Assembly: GCA_964353405.1 (NCBI GenBank)
Contig: CAYGWJ010000248.1
Span: 1-22,582 of the forward strand
Source of the DNA: JBGLNJ01 sp964353405
GTDB lineage: Bacteria; Chloroflexota; Anaerolineae; Fen-1058
Reading direction: 5' to 3'
Length of the DNA: 22,582 nucleotides
Part shown: piece after piece, positions 1 to 8,497 of the stretch
How the letters are laid out: each line of letters begins with the position of its first letter
Numbering within the stretch: position 1 is the stretch's first letter
Notes under the pieces: model-generated
What the model was told of the DNA's origin: nothing
Seen by the model: the letters and a program-made list of their open reading frames with translations, nothing else
The model's database searches: none
Made by a program: the position numbers and the translations under genes

Positions 1-108
1 TCTTGACTGGATTTACGCTTGTCGCAACGTCTTGCCAAGACTTCGGAAGTCTAGTCCCGCGAATTATTGAGATGATACCAGTATTGTTGCTAAACGCGGA
101 GGAGAATT

Positions 109-1566
109 ATGAGACGACGTCCATTCATCATTGGGGCTGCCATAGGCGCCGTGGTGTTGGTAGTGATCATCGCCCCGGCGGTCTGGTTCTTGTCGCCCGG
201 GCCATCCATCAGTGTGCAGCCGGGCGGAGGGTCGGTCCGCCCCGGCGTGGCGTTCACCGTGATGGGCGTGCGCTTTCCGGCAAACAGAGAGGTCTATGTG
301 GGGTTAGCGGCGCCGGGTGTTCCGCCGACGGCGGGCACATCCTTCGTGACCGCCGCGACTGATCGGAACGGCAAGTTTTCTGTGCCGTTTGTTTATCCGG
401 TGGATGCCACCTGGATGTCTTTACAGCAGGTGACATTGTACGCGGGAACTCCCGAAGGGGATGCTGTTGCCAAGACCTCGTTGTTTGTAGAAAGTGCGGC
501 AGTTCCAGGTTCCACTGAGCTTCCGCCCACAGGGGTTCTATACCCAACAGCGGTGGTCTTGTACCCGACCGCACCCGTTCTGTACCCAACAGCGGACGTC
601 TTGTACCCGACCGCGCCCGTTCTATACCCAACGGCCATTGTTGTGACTTCCTGGCCATATATTACACCGGAGCCGATGGCAACTGCCACGACCGTCGTCG
701 TTCCGTCGGCAACACTTGGACCCATCCCGACGATCATCTTGCAGCCCACGTCCGGCCTTCAGGGCAGCACGATCATTGTCACGGGCCGTGGTTGGCGCGC
801 GAATGAGTCGTTGATTCTGAGCTTGTTGGGATTTCGCGCACAGATCAACGTGGGCGCGGCCAATGCGGATGCGCAGGGGAGTTTTGCGACGAGCATCACA
901 CTCCCAACCGACTGGGGTGCGCCGACAGCAACCGTGTTGGCCCGCACTCTTGACGGCAGTCTGCAAACTACGGCGGTTTTCCAGGTTGTGTTGCCGACAA
1001 ATACTCCTGCGCCCACTCGGACGCCGCCGCCGACGCTCACGCCCATTGTCATCACGGGTTGGAAGGGTGAGTACTTTAACAACCCCTTTTTGCGGGGCAA
1101 CTCACTCGTGATTCAAGATGACTCTAATATAGACTTTGACTGGGGCTTTACTCCGCCCGCGCCCGGTATGCCCAATGCACGCTATTCTGCGCGGTGGACG
1201 CGGACTCTCTACTTTTCGGCGGGCTACTATCGCTTTTCGGCGTATGTGGACGACGGTATGCGCATCTGGCTGGATGAGAATCTGATCATGGATGAATGGC
1301 ATCCGGCCAGCGGCCAGCAGTACAACCGCGATGTTGACCTGGTGGATGGCCTGCACACGCTCAGAGTTGAATACTACCAGGACACCGGTCCCGCGTATGC
1401 TCACGCTTCGTGGCAACAGATCCCGCCGCCGACGGTCACACCTCCACCCACCCATACTCTCACGCCGCCGACCGCGACACTCCAACCTACCCACACCCTC
1501 ACACCACCGGCTGTGACGGTCACGGCGACGGTCACAGTTACAGCATCATCAACGTCCAACCCCTAA
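109..1566 (+). CDS. Membrane-anchored surface protein with Ig-like domains, YPT repeats and PA14 domain
   Basis: The 485-residue product has a hydrophobic N-terminal segment (about residues 7-29) after MRRR, which acts as a signal anchor or signal peptide. Two similar beta-rich segments follow (about 32-128 and 208-295); both open with a QP-x-G-type strand and a V-x-G-x-x-F/W-x-A-N motif, like IPT/Ig-like modules. Between them lie five VLYPTA heptads (142-176). A Thr-Pro linker leads to a PA14-type domain (about 318-438), recognised by WKGEYFNN at its start, the YVDDG motif in the middle and the LHTLRVEYYQ strand near its end; this family commonly binds carbohydrates. The C-terminus is another Thr-Pro-rich tail without an LPxTG motif. 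The ATG is preceded by GGAGGAG at 98-104. No partner gene is adjacent on this strand. I infer an extracytoplasmic glycan-binding or adhesive role; the ligand is unknown. Confidence 0.85.
   Translation: MRRRPFIIGAAIGAVVLVVIIAPAVWFLSPGPSISVQPGGGSVRPGVAFTVMGVRFPANREVYVGLAAPGVPPTAGTSFVTAATDRNGKFSVPFVYPVDATWMSLQQVTLYAGTPEGDAVAKTSLFVESAAVPGSTELPPTGVLYPTAVVLYPTAPVLYPTADVLYPTAPVLYPTAIVVTSWPYITPEPMATATTVVVPSATLGPIPTIILQPTSGLQGSTIIVTGRGWRANESLILSLLGFRAQINVGAANADAQGSFATSITLPTDWGAPTATVLARTLDGSLQTTAVFQVVLPTNTPAPTRTPPPTLTPIVITGWKGEYFNNPFLRGNSLVIQDDSNIDFDWGFTPPAPGMPNARYSARWTRTLYFSAGYYRFSAYVDDGMRIWLDENLIMDEWHPASGQQYNRDVDLVDGLHTLRVEYYQDTGPAYAHASWQQIPPPTVTPPPTHTLTPPTATLQPTHTLTPPAVTVTATVTVTASSTSNP
532..636 (+). 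repeat. Five tandem 21-bp units encoding VLYPTA heptads
   Basis: Five in-frame 21-bp units encode (G/V/P/D)VLYPTA at residues 142-176. Codon choice alternates between neighbouring units (TACCCAACAGCG against TACCCGACCGCA/G), which gives a 42-bp higher-order period and suggests duplication of a two-unit block. The segment forms a Pro/Tyr-rich spacer between the two Ig-like parts of the protein. Confidence 0.9.
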
Positions 1567-1593
1567 GTCGCTCGACTCTTGTACAAAACGTCA

Positions 1594-1628
1594 GCCCCAG
1601 GCAGTACCCATCGGGTACTGCCTGGGGC
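1594..1628. terminator. Perfect hairpin between convergent genes, probable shared terminator
   Basis: The arms GCCCCAGGCAGTACCC (1594-1609) and its exact complement (1613-1628) form a 16-bp stem with a 3-nt loop. It lies between the stop of the plus-strand PA14 gene and the stop of the minus-strand LysM gene. In the minus direction the stem is followed within a few bases by TTTT (1585-1588 read in reverse). In the plus direction there is no clear T tract, so it is a better intrinsic terminator for the minus-strand gene, with possible bidirectional use. Confidence 0.7.
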
Positions 1629-1660
1629 CAGTCTGTCGTCCTGGGGCCGCGTGTTCGTGT

Positions 1661-3523
1661 CTAGGGAATGCAGAGTTGTTGGCCGACCGAGACGCTGTTC
1701 GACTTGAGGCCATTCGCTGATTTGATGGCTTCGACGGTCGTGCCATATTGCGCCGCAATTGTACCGAACGAATTACCCCACGTCACTCGGTGTGTTGTGC
1801 GGCAAGGCCGCGGCTTTGGCGGTGGCGGAACCGGAAACGGCGCATTGGTCTGACGGTTCTGAAAGTTCACGACTGGACAAGAGCCGCTCGCATTCAGGGT
1901 CAGTTGCACTGAAGTGGGTGTCACAGGCGTCCAGCCGTTCTGCATTGTTTCCGAGATGACGTATGTGCCGGGCGTCAAACCGTTAAAGCGCACGAACCCT
2001 GTGCCGTCGGTGCTGTCCACCCGGGGGATGCCGCCATACGCCGGCTGCACCGTGATCTCCCAGCCGGGCAGGCCCGAGTTCAGGAACGCATCCTTCTTGA
2101 ACACGTCCACGCAGGCATAGTTGGTCTTGTTCTTGAAGCGGACATGCTCGCACACAGGCAGCTGCTTGGTGACATTGACTTCCAGCTCAGGCGGCGTGAT
2201 AGGCTCCCAGCCAGTCTGCATAGTCTCGTACACCTTCCACTTGCCCAAAGGCACTTCGATCTGAAAGTGACCTGCGGGATCCGTCTGCGTGGAGAAGGAC
2301 TGGCCGGTGTCCTGGCTGAGAGCTGTGATCGTCCAGTTCGGCAGACCCTGGTCCAGATGGTTGATCTTGAAACCGTCAATGCAGCCCATGGGGATGAATT
2401 CATTCTTAAAGATTACCTTTTCTTCGTGGCCGGGCAGCGTCAGGTTCACGGTTTGCGTGATCGGGCCGACCGGTCTCCAGCCGGGCTTGACTTGCTCTGT
2501 GACTGTCCATGCGCCGAGCGCGAGGTTCTCGAAGACGGTACAGCCGTCCCGGCCGGTGGCTTTCGTCATGGGCGGCTGCGTGCCATCATCGCGCGTCACC
2601 GTGATCACCCAGTCGCGCAGAGGCTCATCGGTGGGGACGCCAAGTTTGCAGACGCGAATGTCGGCCGTGTGAATCTGGTGGTTGATAAAGGTTATTTGCC
2701 CGCACATGCCTGCCCCGCGCGGCGAAGGCAACACAATGACCTGTGGGTTGACTTGCCTGTGGAAGAGTGTCCAGCCTAGCTTGTCTTCTTCCGTGACGGT
2801 CCACGTGCCGGGCCGCATGTTGCTGAAATGAATCTCGCCTTTGGCGTCCGTCACTTCGGTCAGCGTATCCGGTGGATTGGTAGCCGTCATGCGCCAGCCG
2901 GGGATGCCGAACTTGATCCCGCCTGTATCCTGCGCATCCAGCTTGAGAATATCCAGGCAGGCCGGGCGGATTACTTTGTGGCGCACCTGCGCGCAGCCCT
3001 GGTTGGGGTCGCCGCTGAGGGTGACTTTGAATGAGGCCGGGGTAAAGGGCTGCCAATTGACCGGGACATCGAGCGCCACTGTCCACACGCCGCCGGTCAA
3101 GTCAGGAAACCTGTATAGTCCCTCCGCGTTGACGGTGGTCACAAAGGATGCCGCTTGCGCCGAAGTGGCGGTAACTTTCCAGCCGATGCCGGTAAATTGG
3201 TGATAGATGTCAATGACGGAACCGACAATGCAATCGCCGCCCTGGTCCGGCAGAGGCGGCTCGGCGGGCGGCGGGACCGGCTGCGAAGAGGCGCCTATCG
3301 GCAGAACCGAATCCACAGGCGCCACCAGTTGTGAAGAGGTGATTGTCGGCGGAACCCAATCTCCTGTGGCCAACGGCGTGGGTAACTCGTATGCTGCGTA
3401 CGCGGACGGAGACAAAAACTCAAAAGTGCCGGCCTCCGTGGAGCTGACGATACCCAAGATGAGGAGGAAACCTACGACGACAGATACACCCAGGCCCAAC
3501 CAGAACCATCGCATGTTCGTCAT
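1661..3523 (-). CDS. Surface protein with five Cna_B/SdrD-like repeats and C-terminal LysM domain
   Basis: I start the gene at the ATG ending at 3523 (620 residues) because AAGGA lies about 8 nt upstream; a TTG 18 bp further upstream is also in frame. A hydrophobic segment (about residues 5-27) is a signal peptide or anchor. After a Pro-rich stretch come five repeats of about 85-90 residues (roughly 98-184, 189-281, 289-374, 381-464, 471-554). The pattern in each is C-x-D-x-x-K, G-L/I-P-G-W, T-D-x-x-G, P-G-T/W-x-V-x-E-x-x-x-x-G-W and a final F-x-N strand, which resembles prealbumin-like Cna_B/SdrD_B domains. Residues 577-620 are a LysM domain (THRVTWGNSFGTIAAQYG) of the type that binds peptidoglycan or chitin-like glycans. 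Most repeats also carry a Cys pair. I infer a rod-like protein attached to the cell wall. The exact family of the repeats is an inference from pattern, not from a search. Confidence 0.82.
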   Translation of the reverse strand: MTNMRWFWLGLGVSVVVGFLLILGIVSSTEAGTFEFLSPSAYAAYELPTPLATGDWVPPTITSSQLVAPVDSVLPIGASSQPVPPPAEPPLPDQGGDCIVGSVIDIYHQFTGIGWKVTATSAQAASFVTTVNAEGLYRFPDLTGGVWTVALDVPVNWQPFTPASFKVTLSGDPNQGCAQVRHKVIRPACLDILKLDAQDTGGIKFGIPGWRMTATNPPDTLTEVTDAKGEIHFSNMRPGTWTVTEEDKLGWTLFHRQVNPQVIVLPSPRGAGMCGQITFINHQIHTADIRVCKLGVPTDEPLRDWVITVTRDDGTQPPMTKATGRDGCTVFENLALGAWTVTEQVKPGWRPVGPITQTVNLTLPGHEEKVIFKNEFIPMGCIDGFKINHLDQGLPNWTITALSQDTGQSFSTQTDPAGHFQIEVPLGKWKVYETMQTGWEPITPPELEVNVTKQLPVCEHVRFKNKTNYACVDVFKKDAFLNSGLPGWEITVQPAYGGIPRVDSTDGTGFVRFNGLTPGTYVISETMQNGWTPVTPTSVQLTLNASGSCPVVNFQNRQTNAPFPVPPPPKPRPCRTTHRVTWGNSFGTIAAQYGTTVEAIKSANGLKSNSVSVGQQLCIP

Positions 3524-3578
3524 TTCGTTTGTCCTTGTCAAGTAGAGCGGCAGGGCAGGCTGCTCGGTACTGGGGGGT

Positions 3579-3625
3579 GCTAGACAGCGGGTATGCTCAT
3601 TATTCAGAGTCTAGCACAGCTAGAC
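3579..3625. promoter_or_regulatory. Palindromic GTCTAGC/GCTAGAC elements upstream of the LysM protein gene
   Basis: GTCTAGC (3609-3615), ACA, GCTAGAC (3619-3625) is a perfect 7+3+7 palindrome. A third copy of GCTAGAC is at 3579-3585. The two palindromic halves start 10 bp apart, about one helical turn. The site lies 56-102 bp upstream of the LysM gene ATG, where an operator would be expected. I see no convincing -35/-10 pair beside it. A small RNA hairpin is the alternative reading. Confidence 0.4.
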
Positions 3626-3673
3626 ACGTTTGGGGGTTACAGGCGAGTTACGAGTTGGTAAAGGTGTGTTGAG

Positions 3674-3706
3674 AAAAATGCAGAGGCCGAGCGTTCAGCT
3701 CGGCCT
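3674..3706 (-). terminator. Rho-independent terminator after hpf
   Basis: The arms AGGCCGAGC (3684-3692) and GCTCGGCCT (3698-3706) form a perfect 9-bp GC-rich stem with a 5-nt loop. Read on the minus strand, the stem is followed by TGCA and then TTTTTC (T run at 3678-3674). It lies 41 bp past the hpf stop and would end the cpaB-to-hpf transcript. Confidence 0.85.
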
Positions 3707-3747
3707 GTGTGGCTCTTTCCAGATCGTAAAGATGGACGGCCTGGCGA

Positions 3748-4305
3748 TCAGGCCATCTCGGGCTGGATCAGGCCATAGTCGCCATCCTTGCGGCGATACA
3801 GCACGTTGATCGCCCCGGCCTCGGCGTTAAAGAACACGTAAAAGTCATGCCCCAAAAGCTCCATTTGCTCGATCGCTTCTTCGGGGTTGATAGATACCAT
3901 GCGAAAGTTCTTGACGCGGACGATGCGCCCGGCCGGCTCTTCCGCCTCCGCTTCGACGAGCAAATCCTCCTCGCTGGCGGCCGCTTCCTCCGCGGCGGCC
4001 CGCGCGCGATCCATGTGCTTGCCCTTGTAGCGGCCGATCTGGCGGTACATCTTGTCCATCACCGAGTCAATCGCCGTAAAGAGATCCTGATTGCGTTCCT
4101 CCACTCGCAAGATAGCGCCTTTGCTGCGGATCGTCAGTTGCACCACCTGGCTGTCCTGGGCGCTCTTGGTCTTTTCGGCGCTCAATTCCATATGCGCCTC
4201 GCCGATCGTCGGCAGGTAGCGGTCGAGCTTGCCGACCTTCTTTTCAACGTACTCTTGTACACGCGGCGTTATTTCCACATTGCGACCCCGAATTGTGACT
4301 TGCAT
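3748..4305 (-). CDS. hpf: Long-form ribosome hibernation promoting factor (HPF)
   Basis: The 185-residue protein has the long-HPF layout. Residues 1-95 match the N-terminal HPF/RaiA (YfiA) domain (MQVTIRGRNVEIT, R-x-x-x-Y-V-x-K-K, then E-x-x-DLF-x-AID-x-x-x-D-K-x-x-R-Q-I). An acidic, Ala/Glu-rich linker covers about 103-125. Residues 126-183 match the C-terminal dimerisation domain (RIVRVKNF, PEEAIEQMELLGHDFYVFFN, LYRRKDGDYGLIQP). Long HPFs bind the 30S subunit and pair 70S ribosomes into inactive 100S dimers in stationary phase. The ATG is preceded by AAAGGAG about 7 nt upstream. It is the last gene of the minus-strand unit, 66 bp after comF and followed by a strong terminator. Confidence in the function is very high. 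Confidence 0.97.
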   Translation of the reverse strand: MQVTIRGRNVEITPRVQEYVEKKVGKLDRYLPTIGEAHMELSAEKTKSAQDSQVVQLTIRSKGAILRVEERNQDLFTAIDSVMDKMYRQIGRYKGKHMDRARAAAEEAAASEEDLLVEAEAEEPAGRIVRVKNFRMVSINPEEAIEQMELLGHDFYVFFNAEAGAINVLYRRKDGDYGLIQPEMA

Positions 4306-4336
4306 GTCAATCTCCTTTCGCCTGAGATGGGATCAA

Positions 4337-4353
4337 CGGAGAGCCACTCTCCG
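4337..4353. other. Short hairpin between comF and hpf
   Basis: CGGAGAG (4337-4343) and CTCTCCG (4347-4353) form a 7-bp stem with a 3-nt loop in the 66-bp spacer upstream of hpf. On the minus strand there is no T run after it, so it is not a convincing terminator. It could stabilise or process the hpf message, or be chance. Confidence 0.3.
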
Positions 4354-4371
4354 CAGAACCTGCTCTAGTTA

Positions 4372-5127
4372 TCATCGCGCCCCTTGGGGCGCACGCGCCA
4401 GCGTCAAAGCCCACACGGAGGTTGCCCCGGCAGCCTTGAGCGCGCGGCTGCAGGCGGCCAGCGTTGCGCCGGTCGTGCAGACATCGTCCACCAACAACAC
4501 GCGCCGACCGCGCGCGAGATCGGCGCCGGCCTCAAAGGCATCCTGCACGTTGGCTTCACGCTCGGCGGCATTCAGCGTGATCTGCGGCGCCGTCGCCCGG
4601 ATGCGCGTCAATGCCTCTTCGATCAACGGTAGCGCGCTCGCGCGCGACAGTTGCCCGGCCAACAAGGTGGACTGATTATAACCCCGTTCGCGCAGGCGCG
4701 CTTTATGCAGCGGCACGGGAACGATCAGATCGGCTGGCAGCGGACCGGCCTGCCAGCGTGCGCTCAAAAAGCTTCCCAGCGGTTCGGCCAGGCTCGACCT
4801 GCCGCTGTACTTGAGATGATGAATAGCCTGACGCAGCGGGCCTTCAAAGATCACGGCGGAGCGAATGCCGTCAATCTCGCGGGGTCGCTGCGCGTGGCGG
4901 CATTGGGGACACAGGCCATCGGATCGTTGTGGGCGTCCGCAGTGTGGGCAAACTGGATCGTGGACGAGTTGCACCGCAGAGTGGCAAGCAGCGCACCACA
5001 AGCTTCCCGTGTGGCCGCAACCGGCGCAGCGCGGAGGAAGCACCAGGTCCAGCAGGGCGTTGCGGAAGCGTCCCCACCGGGCCGGCCACGTCGTCCCGTT
5101 CCCGAATGTGGGACCGAGCGCACGCAT
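4372..5127 (-). CDS. comF: ComF-family phosphoribosyltransferase
   Basis: The 251-residue product begins with a zinc-ribbon-like region of paired cysteines (residues about 34/37, 45/48, 60/63 and 73/76 in CxxC pairs). A type I phosphoribosyltransferase domain follows, with IVPVPLHKARLRERGYNQ (about 135-152) and the PRPP-binding loop VLLVDDVCTTGATL (about 210-223). This is the ComFC/GntX family; the B. subtilis member takes part in DNA uptake, but in most bacteria the substrate is not known. I prefer the ATG at 5127, which has GGGGGTG just upstream, over a GTG two codons earlier. It sits 26 bp after tadC and 66 bp before hpf. A comF-hpf neighbourhood is also seen in Firmicutes, so the pair may be an older block joined to the pilus genes. 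A link between Tad-type pili and DNA uptake is conceivable but unproven here. Confidence 0.92.
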   Translation of the reverse strand: MRALGPTFGNGTTWPARWGRFRNALLDLVLPPRCAGCGHTGSLWCAACHSAVQLVHDPVCPHCGRPQRSDGLCPQCRHAQRPREIDGIRSAVIFEGPLRQAIHHLKYSGRSSLAEPLGSFLSARWQAGPLPADLIVPVPLHKARLRERGYNQSTLLAGQLSRASALPLIEEALTRIRATAPQITLNAAEREANVQDAFEAGADLARGRRVLLVDDVCTTGATLAACSRALKAAGATSVWALTLARAPQGAR

Positions 5128-5153
5128 CGTCACCCCCGTGTGGGCGAGGTAAA

Positions 5154-6089
5154 CTAAAAGATGCCTTTGGCGCTGCCGCCCAGGATCATCAGGACGGCCG
5201 GACCGAGCAAGATAATGTAGAGGGAGGGAAAGATCAAAAACACCATCGGGAACAACATCTTGACCGGCGCCTGGTGCGCCTTTTCCTCTGCGCGCTGCCG
5301 CCGCCGCACGCGCATCTGGTCGGACTGGATGCGCAGCACTTTGGCGATGGACACGCCGAGTTGGTCGGCCTGGATGATAGCCGCGACAAAGCTGGTCACG
5401 TCGGTGACGTCCATGCTGTCGGACATGTCACGCAGCGCCTCGCGGCGGGACTTGCCGAGGCGGATTTCTTGCAGCACACGGGCAAAGGCCAGTGCCAGGT
5501 CGTCCCTCCATTTTTCGGTGACCTTTTGCATGGCGCCATCAAAGCCCAGTCCGGCCTCCACGCACACCGTCAGCAGGTCAAGCGCATCGGGCAGTGATCT
5601 GATGATCGAGTTCTTGCGCCGGCTGATCTGGCTCGATAGCCAGATGACCGGCAGGAAGAAACCCAGCGCGGCGGCCAAGAGCGTGTATAGCACCAACCGG
5701 GACCAGTCCTGTTGGGTGACCGCCATGACCAGTCCGATGAGCAAGCCCAGGACGATCGCGACCCCGGCACGAGCTGCCCAGAATTGAGATGCGGTCAGGT
5801 TATAGGGATTGCCGGCCAGCACCAAATTGTGTCGCGCCGACTCGAGTGAGCGCTGTGGCGTAAAGCGGGCCACGAACTGGGCCACGCTGTTGAGCACCGG
5901 GACGATGATGCGTTGGCTGAACGGCAGCGATAGCTCGATTTCTTCCAGCGAAACCGGCGTCTCGCGCGCGCCGTATTCGGCCAGTCGCTGTTGCAGCGTC
6001 TCTTGAGGATTGGGCGCACTGACGCCCACGATGACCAAAACCAGGGCAAGCGCAACCACCGCCACAATGACAATAATCAGGATTGGCAT
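5154..6089 (-). CDS. tadC: Tad pilus inner-membrane platform protein TadC
   Basis: The 311-residue protein has an N-terminal membrane helix (2-23), paired helices at about 105-150 and a C-terminal pair at about 277-305. The T2SSF/GspF-type cytoplasmic domain lies between them and carries the TadC signature LPDALDLLTVCVEAGLGFDGA (about 166-186) and EIRLGKSRREALRDM. TadC works with TadB as the membrane platform on which the CpaF motor assembles or retracts the Flp pilus. The ATG follows GGAGGT with 5-nt spacing. It begins 21 bp after tadB. Length and helix layout are normal for the family, and nothing is broken. Confidence 0.95.
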   Translation of the reverse strand: MPILIIVIVAVVALALVLVIVGVSAPNPQETLQQRLAEYGARETPVSLEEIELSLPFSQRIIVPVLNSVAQFVARFTPQRSLESARHNLVLAGNPYNLTASQFWAARAGVAIVLGLLIGLVMAVTQQDWSRLVLYTLLAAALGFFLPVIWLSSQISRRKNSIIRSLPDALDLLTVCVEAGLGFDGAMQKVTEKWRDDLALAFARVLQEIRLGKSRREALRDMSDSMDVTDVTSFVAAIIQADQLGVSIAKVLRIQSDQMRVRRRQRAEEKAHQAPVKMLFPMVFLIFPSLYIILLGPAVLMILGGSAKGIF

Positions 6090-6110
6090 GTGTTACCTCC
6101 CCGTCTGCCG

Positions 6111-7079
6111 CTAAACTTCGATTTGCACAATTTTCTGGATGATCAGGAATCCGCTGACAATCAAGATGGCGCCCGCAATCAGCATGGCCCAGCCGCAGGG
6201 GCCGGGTGTCGTCCACAGTCGCTGGACGTACTCGCGGTTGATCAGGTACAGAATCCCCATCAACGCGAGTGGCAGGCCGGTGATGATATAGCCCGAGATC
6301 GTGCCCTGCGCGGTGAGCACGCTGATCTCGCCCTTGATGCGCACGCGCTCGCGGATGGTATGGCTGATGATATCCAGAATCTCGGCCAGGTTGCCGCCCA
6401 CCTCGCGCTGCACGTTGATGGCCGTGACGACCAGGTCGAGATCTTCGGACTTGACGCGGCGCAGCATATTCTGCAGCGCCTGCTCCAGGCTCAGGCCCAA
6501 CTGAACTTCCTTGACCACGCGGTCAAACTCGCCCGCGACTGGCTGTGGCAGTTCGCGTGCCACGGCTTCCATCGCTTGCAGAACGCTAAAGCCGGTGCGC
6601 AGCCCGTTGACGAGCAGATTAATAGTGTCGCCGAGCTCATCATTGAACATCTTGCGGCGGCGGCCCTGCCTATAGCTCATATAAATGCCGGGCGCCAGGT
6701 AACCCGCCGCCACGCCCACCAGCGCAAAGGCAAGCGACTTGTTGCTGATCAGGAAGGCAATGACCCCGCCGCCGATAAGCGCGATCACGCACAGCGCCAG
6801 ATACTCGCTCACGGTCAACTTGAGGTCGGCGCGCGCAAGCTGTATAGAAATGTTATCGGCAAAGGCCCGCCCGGTCAGGAACTTGTTTAGCGCATCCGCC
6901 ACCGGGGTGGAGCGCTTGACCGGGCCGACCTGGATCGGCGTGGCTTTGCGGTCGGCCTCGACAAGGCGATCCAGTCGCTCTTTGAATTCTCCCTGCTCGC
7001 CCCTCGCACTCACCAGCCCGATGATGAGGATGATGACTGCGACGACGCCAATGCCGCCCGCTAAAAGAGTTGGGTTCAT
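6111..7079 (-). CDS. tadB: Tad pilus inner-membrane platform protein TadB
   Basis: I start at the ATG MNPTLLAGG (end 7079; 322 residues), 19 bp after the cpaF stop, because the open frame upstream overlaps cpaF and is non-conserved; GGGAGG and AAGGT lie upstream of the ATG. A helix at 5-23 is followed by a charged region, two helices at about 93-133, the T2SSF domain at about 145-260 (NLLVNGLRTGFSVLQAMEAV, EVQLGLSLEQAL, INVQREVGGNLAEILDIISHTIRER) and two C-terminal helices (about 262-282 and 295-317). The INVQ-x-x-x-GGNLAEIL stretch is typical of TadB. It is the platform partner of TadC and the CpaF ATPase. Confidence 0.95.
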   Translation of the reverse strand: MNPTLLAGGIGVVAVIILIIGLVSARGEQGEFKERLDRLVEADRKATPIQVGPVKRSTPVADALNKFLTGRAFADNISIQLARADLKLTVSEYLALCVIALIGGGVIAFLISNKSLAFALVGVAAGYLAPGIYMSYRQGRRRKMFNDELGDTINLLVNGLRTGFSVLQAMEAVARELPQPVAGEFDRVVKEVQLGLSLEQALQNMLRRVKSEDLDLVVTAINVQREVGGNLAEILDIISHTIRERVRIKGEISVLTAQGTISGYIITGLPLALMGILYLINREYVQRLWTTPGPCGWAMLIAGAILIVSGFLIIQKIVQIEV

Positions 7080-7098
7080 CGTGACCTTGTCCTCCCGA

Positions 7099-8472
<1,374 letters not shown>

Positions 8473-8497
8473 GGTGCTTCCTTTCCCTTATAAAAAC

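Noticed and set aside
38..52. Small inverted repeat AGACTTC-G-GAAGTCT upstream of the PA14 gene
   Set aside because: The stem is only 7 bp with a 1-nt centre and no T run or matching promoter; it could be an operator but there is no second line of evidence.
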